Part shown: in pieces, positions 21,594 to 33,169 of the stretch
Position numbering within the stretch: the first letter of the stretch is position 1
Layout of the letters: every line of letters starts with the position of its first letter
Assembly: GCA_029945375.1 (NCBI GenBank)
Contig: CM057064.1
Span: forward strand, 2,728,001 to 2,792,000
Length of the DNA: 64,000 nt
Direction of reading: 5' to 3'
From: Agaricus subrufescens
Lineage: Eukaryota; Basidiomycota; Agaricomycetes; Agaricales; Agaricaceae
Notes under the pieces: model-generated
What the model was told of the DNA's origin: nothing
What the model saw: only the letters and a program-made list of their open reading frames with translations
Database searches by the model: none
Made by a program: the position numbers and the translations under genes

Positions 21594-21758
21594 CTTAAAG
21601 AAATTGCGAGCAGGTAGCGTTACCTTCTGCTCAGTAAAGGGGAGGAGGAACAAGTGACATTATGAAATCGGAGAGTGACTATATTACTTGATTCAACTTC
21701 ACACGGGCAACCCTTCTGAGACAACACACCGCGCTCATTCTTCGCGCGGTGTTCCAAT
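21594..21758 (-). repeat. 165-bp direct repeat, 5' copy of the YR retroelement
   Basis: Second copy of the repeat at 9570-9734, located immediately upstream of the gag start. It is followed by an AATAATAATA microsatellite (21756-21768) in the flank. Confidence 0.85.
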
Positions 21759-21860
21759 AATAATAATAGAGAGCTGGTAATCTTGAATCTGCCCCTCACC
21801 TGCCCCCTCATCGCCCTCGCATCTAAAGAAAACCACTATTACCTGTATCCTTACAGATAA

Positions 21861-22746
21861 ATGGAGTTTGAAAACGATAGTAGTGTTCTATCGTCTCCAT
21901 CCCTATCTGATCTAGACGACTTCTACTCTGCACCTTCATCACCAGTCGTATCCGAGTCGGGTTCAGATGTGTCCAAATCTCCTTCCCAAATATTCAGGAG
22001 TACAACACCAAAGTCTTCGTCACCATCTCTGTCTGAACAACCTCATGAAACCTCGGATCTTGATAGTACGCTGCATAAGCTGCCTTTCTTTGAACCTTAT
22101 ACGACTGCATAGTTATAGGCAGTTTGTTCGGCGACATGAGTTATACCATAATCAACAATCTCTATATGAAATGCGTTTTTCACGTTGATGAATCTCTTCC
22201 TTTTACAACAAACCAGATTTGTGAGCCTTACCTTCTCGGGCCGTCTTATCACTGAATCGGCTGAGTGTGATACTAGGGTCTCCTTTCCGCAAAGCGAGTT
22301 TTGCCACTGTGGAAAACCTTGCGATCGGAAACGTGGTTCTCTATGATACAGACCCAGAGTATTCCGACCACTCGCCACCCGTATCTGAGGGTGTTGGAAT
22401 TGGTAAGATTCTGTGACCATTATCAAAAACTCTTAAATCAACTACGCATTCCTTCGTAGCCGATTCGACCACTGGAATATCACATGCCGTATTCAATAAT
22501 TTATACATCGTTTACACTGCGAATAATTCGGGGAACTATGAACAGACAAAGATCGGTCAGTCTCAGTGTTTGTACAGGATGTTAATTTCAAATCCATTTT
22601 CAATTGTACAGTGGCGCCATTTTATAACTCACGTTACCTTTTACTAAGAAATCCCTTCATCCAACTCATCACCGTTATCAAAGACGGAGGAAGGCGTCAT
22701 CGTTGTCCTCCTGAAAAGATATCAGCTCGGAAAATTATCTGTAAGG
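21861..22746 (+). CDS. Possible multi-exon coding region of unknown function
   Basis: ATG 21861 opens an 83-codon Ser/Pro-rich frame. Further protein-like exon candidates follow on the same strand: about 22225-22402 (contains SFATVENLAIGNVVLYDTD), 22460-22555 (contains ISHAVFNNLYIVYTANN) and 22649-22745 (contains EEGVIVVLLKRYQLGKLSV). The join 22402/22460 is in phase with a 57-nt GTAAGA...TAG intron, and 22555/22649 is also in phase. The link from the first ORF to the second exon is unresolved. It could be the N-terminal part of the NACHT gene downstream or a separate small gene. I do not recognise the family. Confidence 0.35.
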
Positions 22747-23079
22747 TTAACATTGCTAGTTATGAAAGTGTGTCCTAGTCCACACCACAGGGTCACCTTT
22801 TTTTCAAGCCAGTTACTGTACACTGCACAATACATATTTATCGAAGACAGAAGGGACCGGAACACTTTTCAGCTGTACGTTGTTACAAAACATGGATTCG
22901 ATGCTTAATTGAATGTTCCGTGAGAATAGGCCCATGTCTTCTTTCATCAATCGCTTGTGATAGTTTTCTGTCATCAACCTACTGCTCTTTTAGTAACACC
23001 GTTTCGGTTGAGATTAAGAAAAAACCAAAGTGGTCAGAGAAGCATACGAGTAATCAGTTACACCTCTTTCGATACTTAG

Positions 23080-25029
23080 GCTTACCGAATTCTAGGACTT
23101 TCCAAACTGCTACAGTGTTCATTGACTGGTGTTGAATTGAACTCCGTCCTTCGTTGGCCGTATCCCCGCTGCCATGAAATGACCCGGAGCTTCCTCAGGC
23201 AAAAGATCATTACCTGGTTAGTGGACGACTACAGAAAACAAGACGCTTTATGGTTGCATGGAGATGCCGGAAGTGGGAAATCCGCCGTGGCCCAAACTGT
23301 AGGGGAATATGCGGATGAGCGGGGTATCCTCGGGGCGACTACTTTTATTTCTAGAAGCAAGAAACTCAACGACTCCGCCAAAATCATTCCCTCTATCTCC
23401 TTCCAATTGAGCCAGTGTAACGAAGCATACGAACGTATTGTGACCAAAGTGATTCAGGAAAATCCGAGCATCTTGAATATCAATACGAACATGCGAACGC
23501 AATTCAAAGAACTTGTTCTAAAACCGTTTTCTGTCTTGGAGAAAGAATCGCCAGGCCAGAAGAAGATATTGATCATTCTTGATGGTCTGGACGAGATTGA
23601 CGGAAAGGTGGCACAGTCAGACCTGATTGACCTGATCGGAGAAATTTTACACCCTTCTTATAACTCTCCTTTCATTTGGTTGCTCTGCAGCCGTCCCGAA
23701 TTTCACTTGCACGATGCGTTTCGGCGATACGAAACTCGAATACTCTACCAGGCGATCGCAACCAGCCCAGATGCGGACGGTGCCCACAAAGACGTTGAAA
23801 GTTTCTATCTGGAGGAGCTCCATCGTCTCAAACAAGAAAACAGTGGTTGCTTCGCATCAGATACGGATCGATTGGGCGAGACCGCAAGCTTTCTCAACCA
23901 TGTCAGGTCTAATTCTTTCCTTTATGCCTCTACACTTGTCCGCTTTATTGGTGGTCCGGGCGTGTCGAATCCGGCGAGTCAACTGGAAGCCGTGTTGGAA
24001 TTAGTAGAGCGTCCTAGGGAAAATTATACGGTGATTGATACACTCTACTTGCACATTCTTCAAAATATCCCTCGAGAGAGTGAATCAAAGGCGCTTCATC
24101 TTCTAGGCGCGTTGACCGCAAGCACTCCCATCCCTGCACTATACCTAGCTGTTATGCTCGGCATCACAAAGGACGATTTCTACTCCATTCTCCAACCTCT
24201 CCATCCGGTTCTCCTTCTTGTCCCTTGGCAGGATGCATATGAGACGGAACCATTGCGCTTTTACCATGTCTCTTTCCCCGATTTCCTGATAAACCCTGAC
24301 TATTCAGGGAGATTTTTCCAAGACCCAAATTTGAGTCGGGTACAGTTGGCGGAAGCCCAGTTACGAGCAATTGCTAGTCCTGTTATCCTCCATTCTCATA
24401 TACGCGAGTGTCATCCTCTCTATCCATTCTTAGGTTTTACAGCAGTAAGAACGCCCTATCACGACATTCTCATCCATGCTGCCAAAACTACTTGGGATAT
24501 CTGCGAACAGATATCTCACCCATCACATCAATGGCTTCGCGACACCCTTCTCAACTTCGATTTTCAAACCTTGCAAGATATATCGGAAACTATTCCTACA
24601 TACTCGTTCATGCGCTTCCTTTGGTGGTTACGAGAATCGGTCAGTACAAAACATCTAACGGCAGTAAACAAGCCATAAACCGTATTTCACAGGTTCAGGA
24701 CATGCAGGAATTACAGGACATTGTTCGAACGTCACCGAAATCTGGTATTGATACGCGCTTCATCCGTGCCTGTGAACAGTATCCGAGTCATAGTTACCGA
24801 CGACGTCAGTCCATTGCGTCTCCCTTCGTATGTCATCCCATTGCCATAAAATCTCCGGGTGTTTGATCAGAATTTTGCTCTCATGTAGCCTTGGCGTCGT
24901 GGCGATGTAGATGAGATTCTAAAAGAACCTCGTTTCGCACTAGCTGGCTTCGGCGTCCAGACTGTCCTCATATTACTTACGCCTGAGACGGTGATGATTT
25001 TCTCTGAGGAAGATATCGATGACCTATGA
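23080..25029 (+). CDS. NACHT-domain NTPase (fungal NLR-like)
   Basis: Exons are about 23080-24639, 24693-24827 and 24889-25029, all joined in phase 0. The frame upstream of 23122 extends back to a CTTAG acceptor at 23079 and reads a typical pre-NACHT linker (GVELNSVLRWPYPRC). Walker A is HGDAGSGKSAVAQT and Walker B is ILIILDGLDEID, with a sensor-like region LLCSRPEFHLHDAF. The NACHT module and winged-helix-like region span about 500 residues. The C-terminus is short (46-codon last exon) and no WD40, TPR or ankyrin repeats follow. Such proteins act in fungal non-self recognition and programmed cell death. The N-terminal effector exon was not found with confidence, so the start is open. The gene lies directly beside the transposon block. 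Confidence 0.75.
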
Positions 25030-25394
25030 ATTTGTTTTCTTGTCGTTGTGGCATGCTTACCTGTACTCTAATATAAAGGAAACACCGTTTGTTACAGTGA
25101 TAAAGATATTTTGAGTGAAGTATGCAAAGAATTGAAGGGCGGTTCAGAAATCGAGCCGCACTAGTAAATGTGCTTGTAGCTTATTAGATAAAAGCCCGGG
25201 CCGCTCGAGTTCACGTGTGAAGTATATATAGGGTCAAGGGTGGGCAGTATACTTCAATTACTTGGGCTGCTAAGGTGACGCGTGGTTTCCCAAACGTGAC
25301 ATCTTTCAAAATCAGAATCCACAGTCGGATACAAGGGCTAACAGAACAACAAGCGACACTAAGATATTGTAGGATGTCACCTTCAATTCAAGGA
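25030..25394. other. Convergent intergenic region
   Basis: Lies between the 3' ends of the NACHT gene (+) and the next gene (-). A TATA-like stretch GTATATATAGG (about 25221) is present, but no gene is seen after it on the plus strand. Confidence 0.4.
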
Positions 25395-26828
25395 CTAAAT
25401 CCAATTTCCTTCAAGGGCTTCTGCAGGACGTTTCTTGGCTTGCTCGCCTAGCTCATTAAAAACACGCTGGATGCTTTCTTTGCTTTCTTCTTCCTCCAAT
25501 TTCTTCAGTGCTGAGACATGGCACACGGAATCATCAGAATAATCACTAAGATATCGTGATGATAGCTGACCTTCACCCCTTCCTTCGCCTAGACTTCCTT
25601 CCAATCCCTCTTCACCAGGTCTCGCGGCTATCATAAGTAATTGAGCATGTGTATAATCCATCAACTCTATCGTTTCGCAGGAAGAAAAACGCAGCCCATA
25701 TTCCTCTCGACCTCTAGCAGGTTCTGTTTCGCCTCCGACTGCACTGCCAAAAACGTCGTGCATCAGCCATTTGGGATAGTCTGCGCCTTTGCCTCTAGGA
25801 GCCTGGGGACCAGTTGCCGGTGCTAAAGGATTTTTGATTTGGACGATAAAGGATGAGGCTGTGGAGATACCGAGGTCCTTTTGAACTTCACCCATTTCTT
25901 CCGGAGGTGGATGAGAGAGGTGGTAGCCGAGATGAGTCTCTCGCTTGGAAGGAGTAGGAGCTACGTCATTGACTATGGCGTAAGCTCCGCGACCTGCGAG
26001 ACGGCATGGCGCCTCGTGACGAACACCTAGTCGAGCGTTGAATAGAGGTGACTAAACATCGAAAACTGCAAACCTCTGGTTTTAGTTTCGTACTCTTTGG
26101 GCCCAAACACCGATCGTAGCTCGTCAAGGTCATCTCCTTGAGCAGTGATAGTTCCCCAAAAGACTTCCTTTTGGCGACCACCACGAGCTCCAGTCTTGTC
26201 CGCATCAGGAAGATGTTTCTTTCCAATAGTGATCAACCGATATTTCTGTTTCGTTTGGTCTACAGGTGCTGCCGCTGGAACAGCATCCGCGCCTGGTTCA
26301 AGAACTTTCATTTCAGCTTCTTCGGCCATTTCTGGGTCGGCTTTTCCTTCGATACCTGTACTTCCTTGGGCAGTCTCGGCGGCCGTCATGAATTCCGGTG
26401 GGCGAGGAATCAGGAGTATGTGAAGATTTCGAACTTCTTCTAGGGAGTGGGACTCTTCGAGCTGCACGCGTGGTCGATAAAGAAAGTAAATGTGGCCTCT
26501 CTCGATGACGCCTGTTGGCACATCAACTGTTGTATGATGCTTTTTTTCGGAGGGCTGGAAGACGCCCACCTTGTTTATAGACATGTTGTACGTCTTTCCC
26601 TTCAACTTTTCGTTTTTTGCTTGGTTTTTCTACAATGGCTTCTTCGCTCCCTTCTCTCTTATCGCGCCTTTTGCTGATAGCGGGCTTTCCTGTGGCTTCG
26701 GTCTTCATTTCGGGTTTGTTCGGTTTCGCTTTCTTCCTAGGTGAGTTTTTGGACTTCTGTCCTTTCTTGTGAGCAAGAACGGTTTCTCTTGTGGATTCGC
26801 CTCTAGATTGACGTCTGGTAGTCACCAT
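25395..26828 (-). CDS. Conserved fungal nuclear protein ('BTB domain transcription factor'-annotated family)
   Basis: Exons 26828-26592, 26554-26074 and 26026-25395 give 449 aa. Residues 1-80 are very basic with NLS-like clusters (SKKRKVEGKD). The middle contains the family blocks ERGHIYFLYRPRVQLEESHS and YRLITIGKKHLPD, then VFWGTI and YETKTRG. The C-terminal part contains GRGAYAIVND and an Asp/Glu-rich tail. Ascomycete homologues are often labelled BTB transcription factor, but no BTB fold is evident here, so function is unknown. The first intron is only 37 nt (or 52 nt with an alternative GTTGAA donor). It lies 275 bp downstream of the CSTF2-like gene on the same strand. Confidence 0.7.
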
Positions 26829-27103
26829 ATTTGAGGCAAGAAACGGAGAAGGCAAAGGGCAAATTAATTGAAAAACGGTGGAGGATACCATGACGTCATG
26901 CGATAGTCACGATGTTCCAGTCGCGGTCGTCACCTCTGTTTAGTCACTTCGAAAGCCAATAGCGGGTACGTTATCATTATATCTTCAATATGTTCGCGGC
27001 GAAGTTTTCGTGTCGCACACTTGCCCTGCAACAGCAGAAAACTCAAAAGGTTTATCGAAAATCTGAATGAGCTCCATTAATAGTACATATGTGTACATCC
27101 AAC

Positions 27104-27996
27104 CTATGAGATGCCTAAAGTAGCCCGCTACAAAGATGCTCAGTATTAAGTCTCGTGGTGACTGTCAAAAACGAACTTACAATCTGCATATACGTGTTTC
27201 TCTGTTCAGGAGGGAGCGTATTCAGCTGCTCTTGCGACATCGAAATGACATGCATTATTAGAGCCTAAAAACACAAGCATGAAATTTTCAGTAGCAGAAA
27301 ATTCACTATACACAGGCATACTTTTTGCTCCTCAGGGAACGCAGATAGCATTTCAGGTTTGATTGCTGAAGCGCTTGCTGGTCTGCCACCAGTCGAAGCG
27401 GCGGGTGGTGGGACTTGTGGTGCTGGGGTGCTGTAATTTTGAGGAGGATAACCGGAATACGAAGGTTGTGGCTGTGGCTGGCCGCCATATGCAGGGTAAT
27501 TTGTCGACGAAGCCGCGGCAGAGGGGTAGCTTTGCGTCGGTGGTTGCTGGTATGCCTGTTGGCCGGAATAACCACCATACACTGGTGGAGTGCCTACGGT
27601 CGGCGGTGGCGTATTTGTTCTGTATTGGGCCTGTAGATGCGGAGGAAGTGCTGTGATAGGTGGCGTCGGGGTAGAAGGTTGGGGGGCTGAGTGTCCGCGC
27701 GGGTTGGACTCATGAAATTGGGATAGTACTTTCTGAATAAGTTTGTCAGGATATTAAATTATTTCGGTGAACAGTGTATGCACCTGAAAGACCTCAATGT
27801 TAATGGCACCTACCGAGACCATAAGACTGATCAAGGCATACGGTATTGCAGGCTGCGAGTTGAGGATGTCGCGTGCCGCTTGCGGAGTCGTTTTCTGGGC
27901 TAGTCCTCGTAAACAGTTCTCTGCGCGCGCAGATGTACGTACTTTGAGCTGGATCAGCAAAGCTAGGAGCTGCTCGGTGCTGTCCTGGTCGGCCAT
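27104..27996 (-). CDS. CSTF2-type hinge / C-terminal protein without RRM
   Basis: Exons 27996-27784, 27732-27322, 27264-27181 and 27127-27104 give 243 aa. Residues 1-75 match the CSTF2 hinge (LLALLIQLK ... ARDILNSQPAIPYALISLM), which in CstF-64/Rna15 contacts other cleavage factors. The middle ~130 residues are Pro/Gln/Tyr/Gly-rich. The last 40 match the CSTF2 C-terminal helical domain (SMSQEQLNTLPPEQRNTYMQ). The N-terminal RNA-recognition motif of CstF-64 is absent, and no upstream exon could supply it because the adjacent gene runs the other way. It shares a short divergent promoter with DcpS. Likely role: mRNA 3'-end processing. Confidence 0.85.
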
Positions 27997-28102
27997 CTGC
28001 TCGACGTTGTGGGCGGTGAGGAAGCTGGGAATGGATTACGTAATATGTACGTTCAGCGATGGACCAGAGTGGTTCGCATTACATCCGCTATCGTCTCCTG
28101 CC
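27997..28102. promoter_or_regulatory. Bidirectional promoter between CSTF2-like gene and DcpS
   Basis: Only 106 bp separate the two divergent ATGs. If DcpS starts at the in-frame upstream ATG 28031, only 34 bp remain. Confidence 0.6.
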
Positions 28103-29318
28103 ATGTCCCATCCAGCGGCGCCCAAAGATCTGAAACGCCTTCAGAGGTTCAAGTTTGAGAGGATCCTGAATGAAGACACTCTAACACATTCCATCATTTT
28201 TCTCGGTTATCTACCCGACTCTGATGAGGACGAAGATGTACAGGCCATCATCCGGATCGAGAAGACGGCATTAGATCCAGTCCAGGTACCGAGCATCTTT
28301 CAGTCATTGAGCGGAATCGACAAGGTAGAGCTGGAACAAAGCACTGATATTGTACGCGTACACCCTCAGTTGGCACGTGAACACTCAGATGACGACTATC
28401 CCTCCCACCATTCCTTAGTACACTTGGATGTTTGGCTGGCTTGGACCTTGCAGAGAACGGGACGTGAAGATCAACATTATTTGTCCAGCTACAGAGGTAC
28501 ATGTCCGAAAGGTGAAGGGTTTTTATCATCTAGCAACGGGCTTTGCTCAGCCCCGGTCAAGTATATGAGGCAGGAACAACTGATGGTCCGCGAAACACCT
28601 GAGCTTTATGACAAGATAGTAAAACCTTATATTGACGGATTCCCTGCTTCCAGGACCAAATGGTAGGCCCATCTCCAGATACTTGTCTTGACGTTGTTAA
28701 CGTCAATTTACAAAGGGTTGATAATATTCTTAACGGATTGTCCGAGAAGGACAAGGTACTGGTGTCAACTCCGGACTATCTAATACTTCCCGACATGAAG
28801 TGGGACCGGAAGACAGTATCTTCATTGTATCTAGTTGCCATTGTTCAGGATCGATCTATTCGGAGTCTCAGAGATTTAACGAAAAAACATGTAGGGCTTC
28901 TATGCAACATCCGTGATAATGCAGAACAGACTGTCCTCCACAAGTGGGGGCTAGAAAAGGGCTCGTTACGTATGTATGTTCATTATCAACCGAGCTATTG
29001 TTGGTATTTTACTTTCTGATACGAAGAACAATGCTAATTCGCGAAAGATCACTTCCACGTCCACATTGTGAATGCAAATCATCAAGGAATGCTGGGAATG
29101 AGCGTTGGCCAAGCTCATTTACTTGATGATATCATATCCCTAGTACGTTTCCATTTCTTGTGCCGAAGTTGTTCGCGTGTCTGAAAAACATGTTGTAGCT
29201 CGAAGTTGACGTCCACGATGGTCCAGGCGTGTTCCAAAGGATGACCTTGACTTACGGTTTGGGCGATCAACACGGTTTATACGAAGACATGAAAGCAGCA
29301 CTCACCACGCTCAACTAA
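28103..29318 (+). CDS. Scavenger mRNA-decapping enzyme DcpS
   Basis: Exons 28103-28351, 28419-28511, 28562-28662, 28716-28999, 29048-29142 and 29199-29318 give 313 aa. It hydrolyses residual m7GpppN cap after 3'-5' mRNA decay, releasing m7GMP. The N-terminal swap domain has FKFERILNED and IIRIEKTALD; the linker has YTWMFG and VKINIICPATE. The HIT domain has LPDMKWDRKT, RSIRSLRDLT and the histidine triad HFHVHIV (exon 5). All splice phases agree, including the phase-1 join just before the triad. An in-frame upstream ATG at 28031 would add 24 residues without family similarity. Confidence 0.93.
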
Positions 29319-30666
29319 TTTACCACAGGAGTACAATTTGGAAGGCCTTGAACCCCTAACATTACGGGCATAGTGTTACTGATCTCATCGAGGTATTTAG
29401 TGTCTGTAGACAGTCAGAAACTATTCTTCTTTCTCAGCCCCACGAACTCTGAGTGGAACCACGCCCGCTGTCCTCCACGTACGTGGACTTGATCGGCGTT
29501 GAAGAAAGTTGTGTGTATGGTCCGTATATCTGGGTCTTCATACTTCAACATCCAGCCGTCATGCCAGTGTCAATCACTCACAGCTCCATTAATTTACCAT
29601 TGACTATGCACGACGATTTGAGTACATAGCTTTCGCCTCTCAAGAGCGTAATTATGTATTAGGCAGTACTATATGCCCTGACTCAAACGGGTTAGCGGCA
29701 GCCAGCTGCAATTGAGGTGCGGTGAGGAAAGAGAATTACTCAGACCGCAGGGCGTTGTCTAGACCAACTGTTATGAGACATAAAACATTTATTTTCGACG
29801 ACACGGCTATCTTTGTACCCAATTTGTAGCACCTGGGTGTGGGCTTTACGGAGATACAGTGGAGTATGCACCAGGGGGTGGCTGTGCCGCCACTCATTCC
29901 ACAACCATGTCATCATGCGAACTGGTAGGATGGTATCGAAAGTGAGAGTGTTGGGCAGAATGTGACTAGGTAAGCCGACCATCGGATAAGATGCGACGGT
30001 TTCAGAAGAACATTTGAAACCTTTGCAGGCTTTCTGGATATACTAAACCCATGTTTCGAGGTTTTTTAAGGCTTCACCACCGTCTAAGCTACCCTAGTTC
30101 ACTATTGTGCATGATGCGGGGCCATCTCCAGAGTACTTGCAGAGACCTTCGCTAAAGAAAGCTCCTGGAGCAACAGGCAATGCCGCACCGCACTGCTGTT
30201 GGCAAAACGATCAAAGCCGAATAGGAGAGCGAGGGCCGCGGTGGTGCCAGAATTAAGTGCGCCGGAGTCGGATCATTGCGTACCAATTATCACAATCAAG
30301 GAGCGATATGAGTTTAATTTCTTCCTCAACCGTCAACCATCTCCCGGGCACCTTCTATGGAACTAAAATGAAGACCCTTTGTGCTCACTCCCCAACGGAA
30401 CTTGCTGGTTCCCGCCTCTCTATCTACTCAGCTGCGGTGGAAGCTTCCTGTCCAATGCCAAGATCAATGCGCTCGCGAATAGCACCTGTCATCACAACAG
30501 GTCCCTGGTATGAGAGACCTTTTCCGGGACTTTGACCCTGCTCCCGGAAGTACCGGTGGGGAAACCGACCACCATCAGGCCCTATATTAGCCTCCCCAAT
30601 GAAACACCGGCGTCAGTCCATAAGTATATGTAGCTGTCTGAACGTCCTCTGCTCCCATCTCCCCGC
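29319..30666. other. Intergenic, 1.35 kb, with oxidase promoter at its end
   Basis: No supported coding region. CCTATATTAG at 30581-30590 is a likely TATA box 77 bp before the oxidase ATG. It is followed by CTCCCCAATGAAA, a stretch also present before the second oxidase. Confidence 0.5.
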
Positions 30667-33105
30667 ATGCTTTCGTTGATCACACAGATCTCCACCCTAA
30701 CATCTCTAGCCCGGCTTTGTGGATACGTTGGATCTCGGTCTATATCGCCCCACGATTGGGCCGCACTAAGCAATGAAGTTGGCGGACGCCACTTTCCTGG
30801 CGGCCCTTTCGCCGAACCATGTTTCTCTGGTAACTTCACTTCACCAGAATGCATGGCTGTACGAACTGGCTATTTGAATGAGAGTGAGCTACGATTTCAC
30901 TCTACTTCTGCTGTAGAACAGTTCTGGTTGCTTATCTCTATTCGCAGCAATTAGATCAGGCCACCCAGGCGCGTACATAGAGTCCCAATGGGAGACCTGT
31001 CAGGCGTCGGGGGACCAATGTCTTCTTGATTCTATTGATCCTCACAATCCGCAGCCGACTTTGCCTCCCCATCAGTGTAAAAACGGGAGCATTCCTGACT
31101 TCTACGTATGCTTACCTCATCTACGCTTATGTTTCTACTAATCCGAATGCTAGATTGATGTTCAACAAGCAAGTGATGTACAAGCAGCATTCAAATTTGT
31201 CAAAAAGCATGATATTCCGCTTGTGATCAAAAATACAGGTGTAGGTGGCACGTAAAAATAGCCGACAGTGAACTAAAATAAATCAATTAGCACGATTATA
31301 AAGGAAGGAGTAGTGCTCCAGGATCGCTGGGACTTTGGGTATGTACATAAAACGTCTGGACTTATTCGAAACTGATGCTAGCCATGTTAGACTCACAATC
31401 TCCAAGACGTACGTCTAGTCCATCATATTTATCATCAATTATCTCACTGCGCTCCAGATGAAATACACGCCTGGTTTCGTTCCCGCAGGTTGTAAAGTTG
31501 CACCGCAGCAGGCGATTACTGTCGGGGTATGTTCATTCATCTGCGAAGCATTGCGCAACTACATAGTTCTGAATACGTCATAGGCTGGTGTACAATGGCG
31601 CGAAGCCTATGCATTTGCTGATTTACACAATGTAACAATCGTCGGGGGTAGGTGTGGAGAGCTAAGGTCTTTACATGTTGTTTACTTATTGCGTCAGGAG
31701 CTGATGCAACTGTCGGTGTATCTGGAGGATGGCTACAAGGCGGCGGCCATGGTGCCCTCTCCCCTGCTATGGGTTTGGGTGTTGATCGTGTTGTGAGTAG
31801 TATTATCTCATTTTATGGAAAAACGTGGAATTCACTCTACCTAAGCTCCAGTTCAAAGTTGTGACACCAGATGGAACTTTGAGAATTGCGAATCAATGTC
31901 AGAACCAAGATCTCTTTTTTGCTCTTAGAGGAGGTGAGTACTTTAATACTTTTAATGAGATGCTGATCTCATTTTCACAGGTGGAGGCGGAACATTTGGT
32001 GTAGTGTTAGAGAGCACGACTATGGCATCACCTCCTGTTACTTTGCAAACTTTTATACTGACGTTCGCCGCCAATACGACCAATACTCGCCGGATGTGGT
32101 CCATCATGGCGGAGAATGCGTTGAAATGGGGCGAAGAAGGCTGGGGTGGTTATTCCAAGTCTAACGCAGTTGTGTTCCTGAATCCAAAGTTGACGCAAGC
32201 TGAAGCTGAAACTTCCCTTGCGCCCCTGCTCGACTTTGGTAAACAGTTACAATCGGAGGACCCGACCACCATATTGGACTTCACGGAATTTCCCTCCTGG
32301 TTTTCCTTCTTCCAAATTTTTGCGGGCCGATTTATTGTGGTGAGATTCCCCCACTCTCAGCATTGTTACCACATCGTTTCTAAATCACGTTCTAGCCTGT
32401 TGGTACAAATCTGGCCCTTACTTCTCGCCTTGTTCCCAAAGATTCTTTCGCCACCGCCCAGACACAAGAAACCTTAGTTTCCGCCCTTCTGGCAGTGGCA
32501 GCGAAAACCAATCCAGATATCCTCATTCTGATCACAGCTCCAGCAGCTTTCCCCTTCACCAATGGCACAACTAGTGTCACTGAAGCTTGGCGGTCAAGTT
32601 TGTATCATGTTGTAGCACCTACCCTCTGGAACTGGAATGCTACATTGGCTGAGAAGCGATCGCAGTATGATACCGTCAGTCAAGCGATTGACAACTTGAG
32701 AAAGATCACGCCAGATGCTGCGTATCAGGTCAGCCCTATCACGTATGTGTTACTAAGGCTAACGCGGGTTCTTTAGAATGAGGCCGACGTATATGAGCCG
32801 AATCATGAGGGTATGATCTAGCTATTCAACCATTGCATTCCTACTGAAACGATTGATTTTACAGTCAGCTTCTGGGGTGATAACTACCCGAAGCTATTAC
32901 AGATCAAGAAAAAATAGTACGTCATTCTCTGGTTGTTGACATGTCTGAATGAATGATCTTATTTTGGGCGTAGTGATCCTCATCACCTTCTTGATTGCTG
33001 GCATTGCGGTTAGTACCATTACATGCTGAGAATGCGTTATCTGACATTCTGCTGCGTTCAGTCGGATGGAAACGAAATAACCCTCGCTTCGCTTGTTACA
33101 TTTGA
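30667..33105 (+). CDS. Secreted FAD-linked oxidase (PCMH/BBE type), copy 1
   Basis: Fifteen exons: 30667-30883, 30948-31105, 31154-31240, 31291-31338, 31391-31408, 31458-31526, 31584-31647, 31698-31792, 31846-31933, 31981-32339, 32396-32728, 32777-32810, 32865-32916, 32974-33008, 33062-33105. They give 566 aa. A signal peptide spans about the first 20-25 residues. The FAD-binding PCMH domain includes the flavin-linking His in NTGHDYKGRS and the glycine-rich loop SGGWLQGGGHGALSP. The C-terminal BBE motif is NYPKLLQIKKKYDPHH. The position that carries the second covalent Cys in bicovalent BBE enzymes reads GADATVG here (Asp). Likely oxidises a carbohydrate or alcohol substrate with O2, giving H2O2. 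Exon 5 is 18 nt. Confidence 0.9.
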
Positions 33106-33169
33106 AATGTATATTAGCGCTGTGCTTTCTATGAACCAGTCAACAATTTACAAGCATTTTTCGATACGT

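Larger units (their letters stand above)
9570..21758 (-). mobile_element. Ngaro/DIRS-order tyrosine-recombinase retrotransposon, with a nested Gypsy element
   Basis: The coding order on the minus strand is gag, RT-RNase H, then tyrosine recombinase. There are 165-bp direct repeats (9570-9734 and 21594-21758), and no integrase or protease gene of its own. This is the layout of YR retrotransposons. Direct rather than inverted repeats and no methyltransferase domain seen make Ngaro-like more likely than DIRS1-like. The 6.8-kb Gypsy insertion at 14092-20877 interrupts it. Without that insertion and one TSD copy the element is about 5.4 kb. Gag and RT-RH carry disabling lesions, while the recombinase frame is open. 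Confidence 0.8.

Noticed and set aside
9570..21758. 165-bp direct repeats as LTRs of one large LTR retrotransposon
   Set aside because: They lack TG...CA ends and flank a tyrosine-recombinase element; the true LTR element (292-bp LTRs with TSD) is nested inside.
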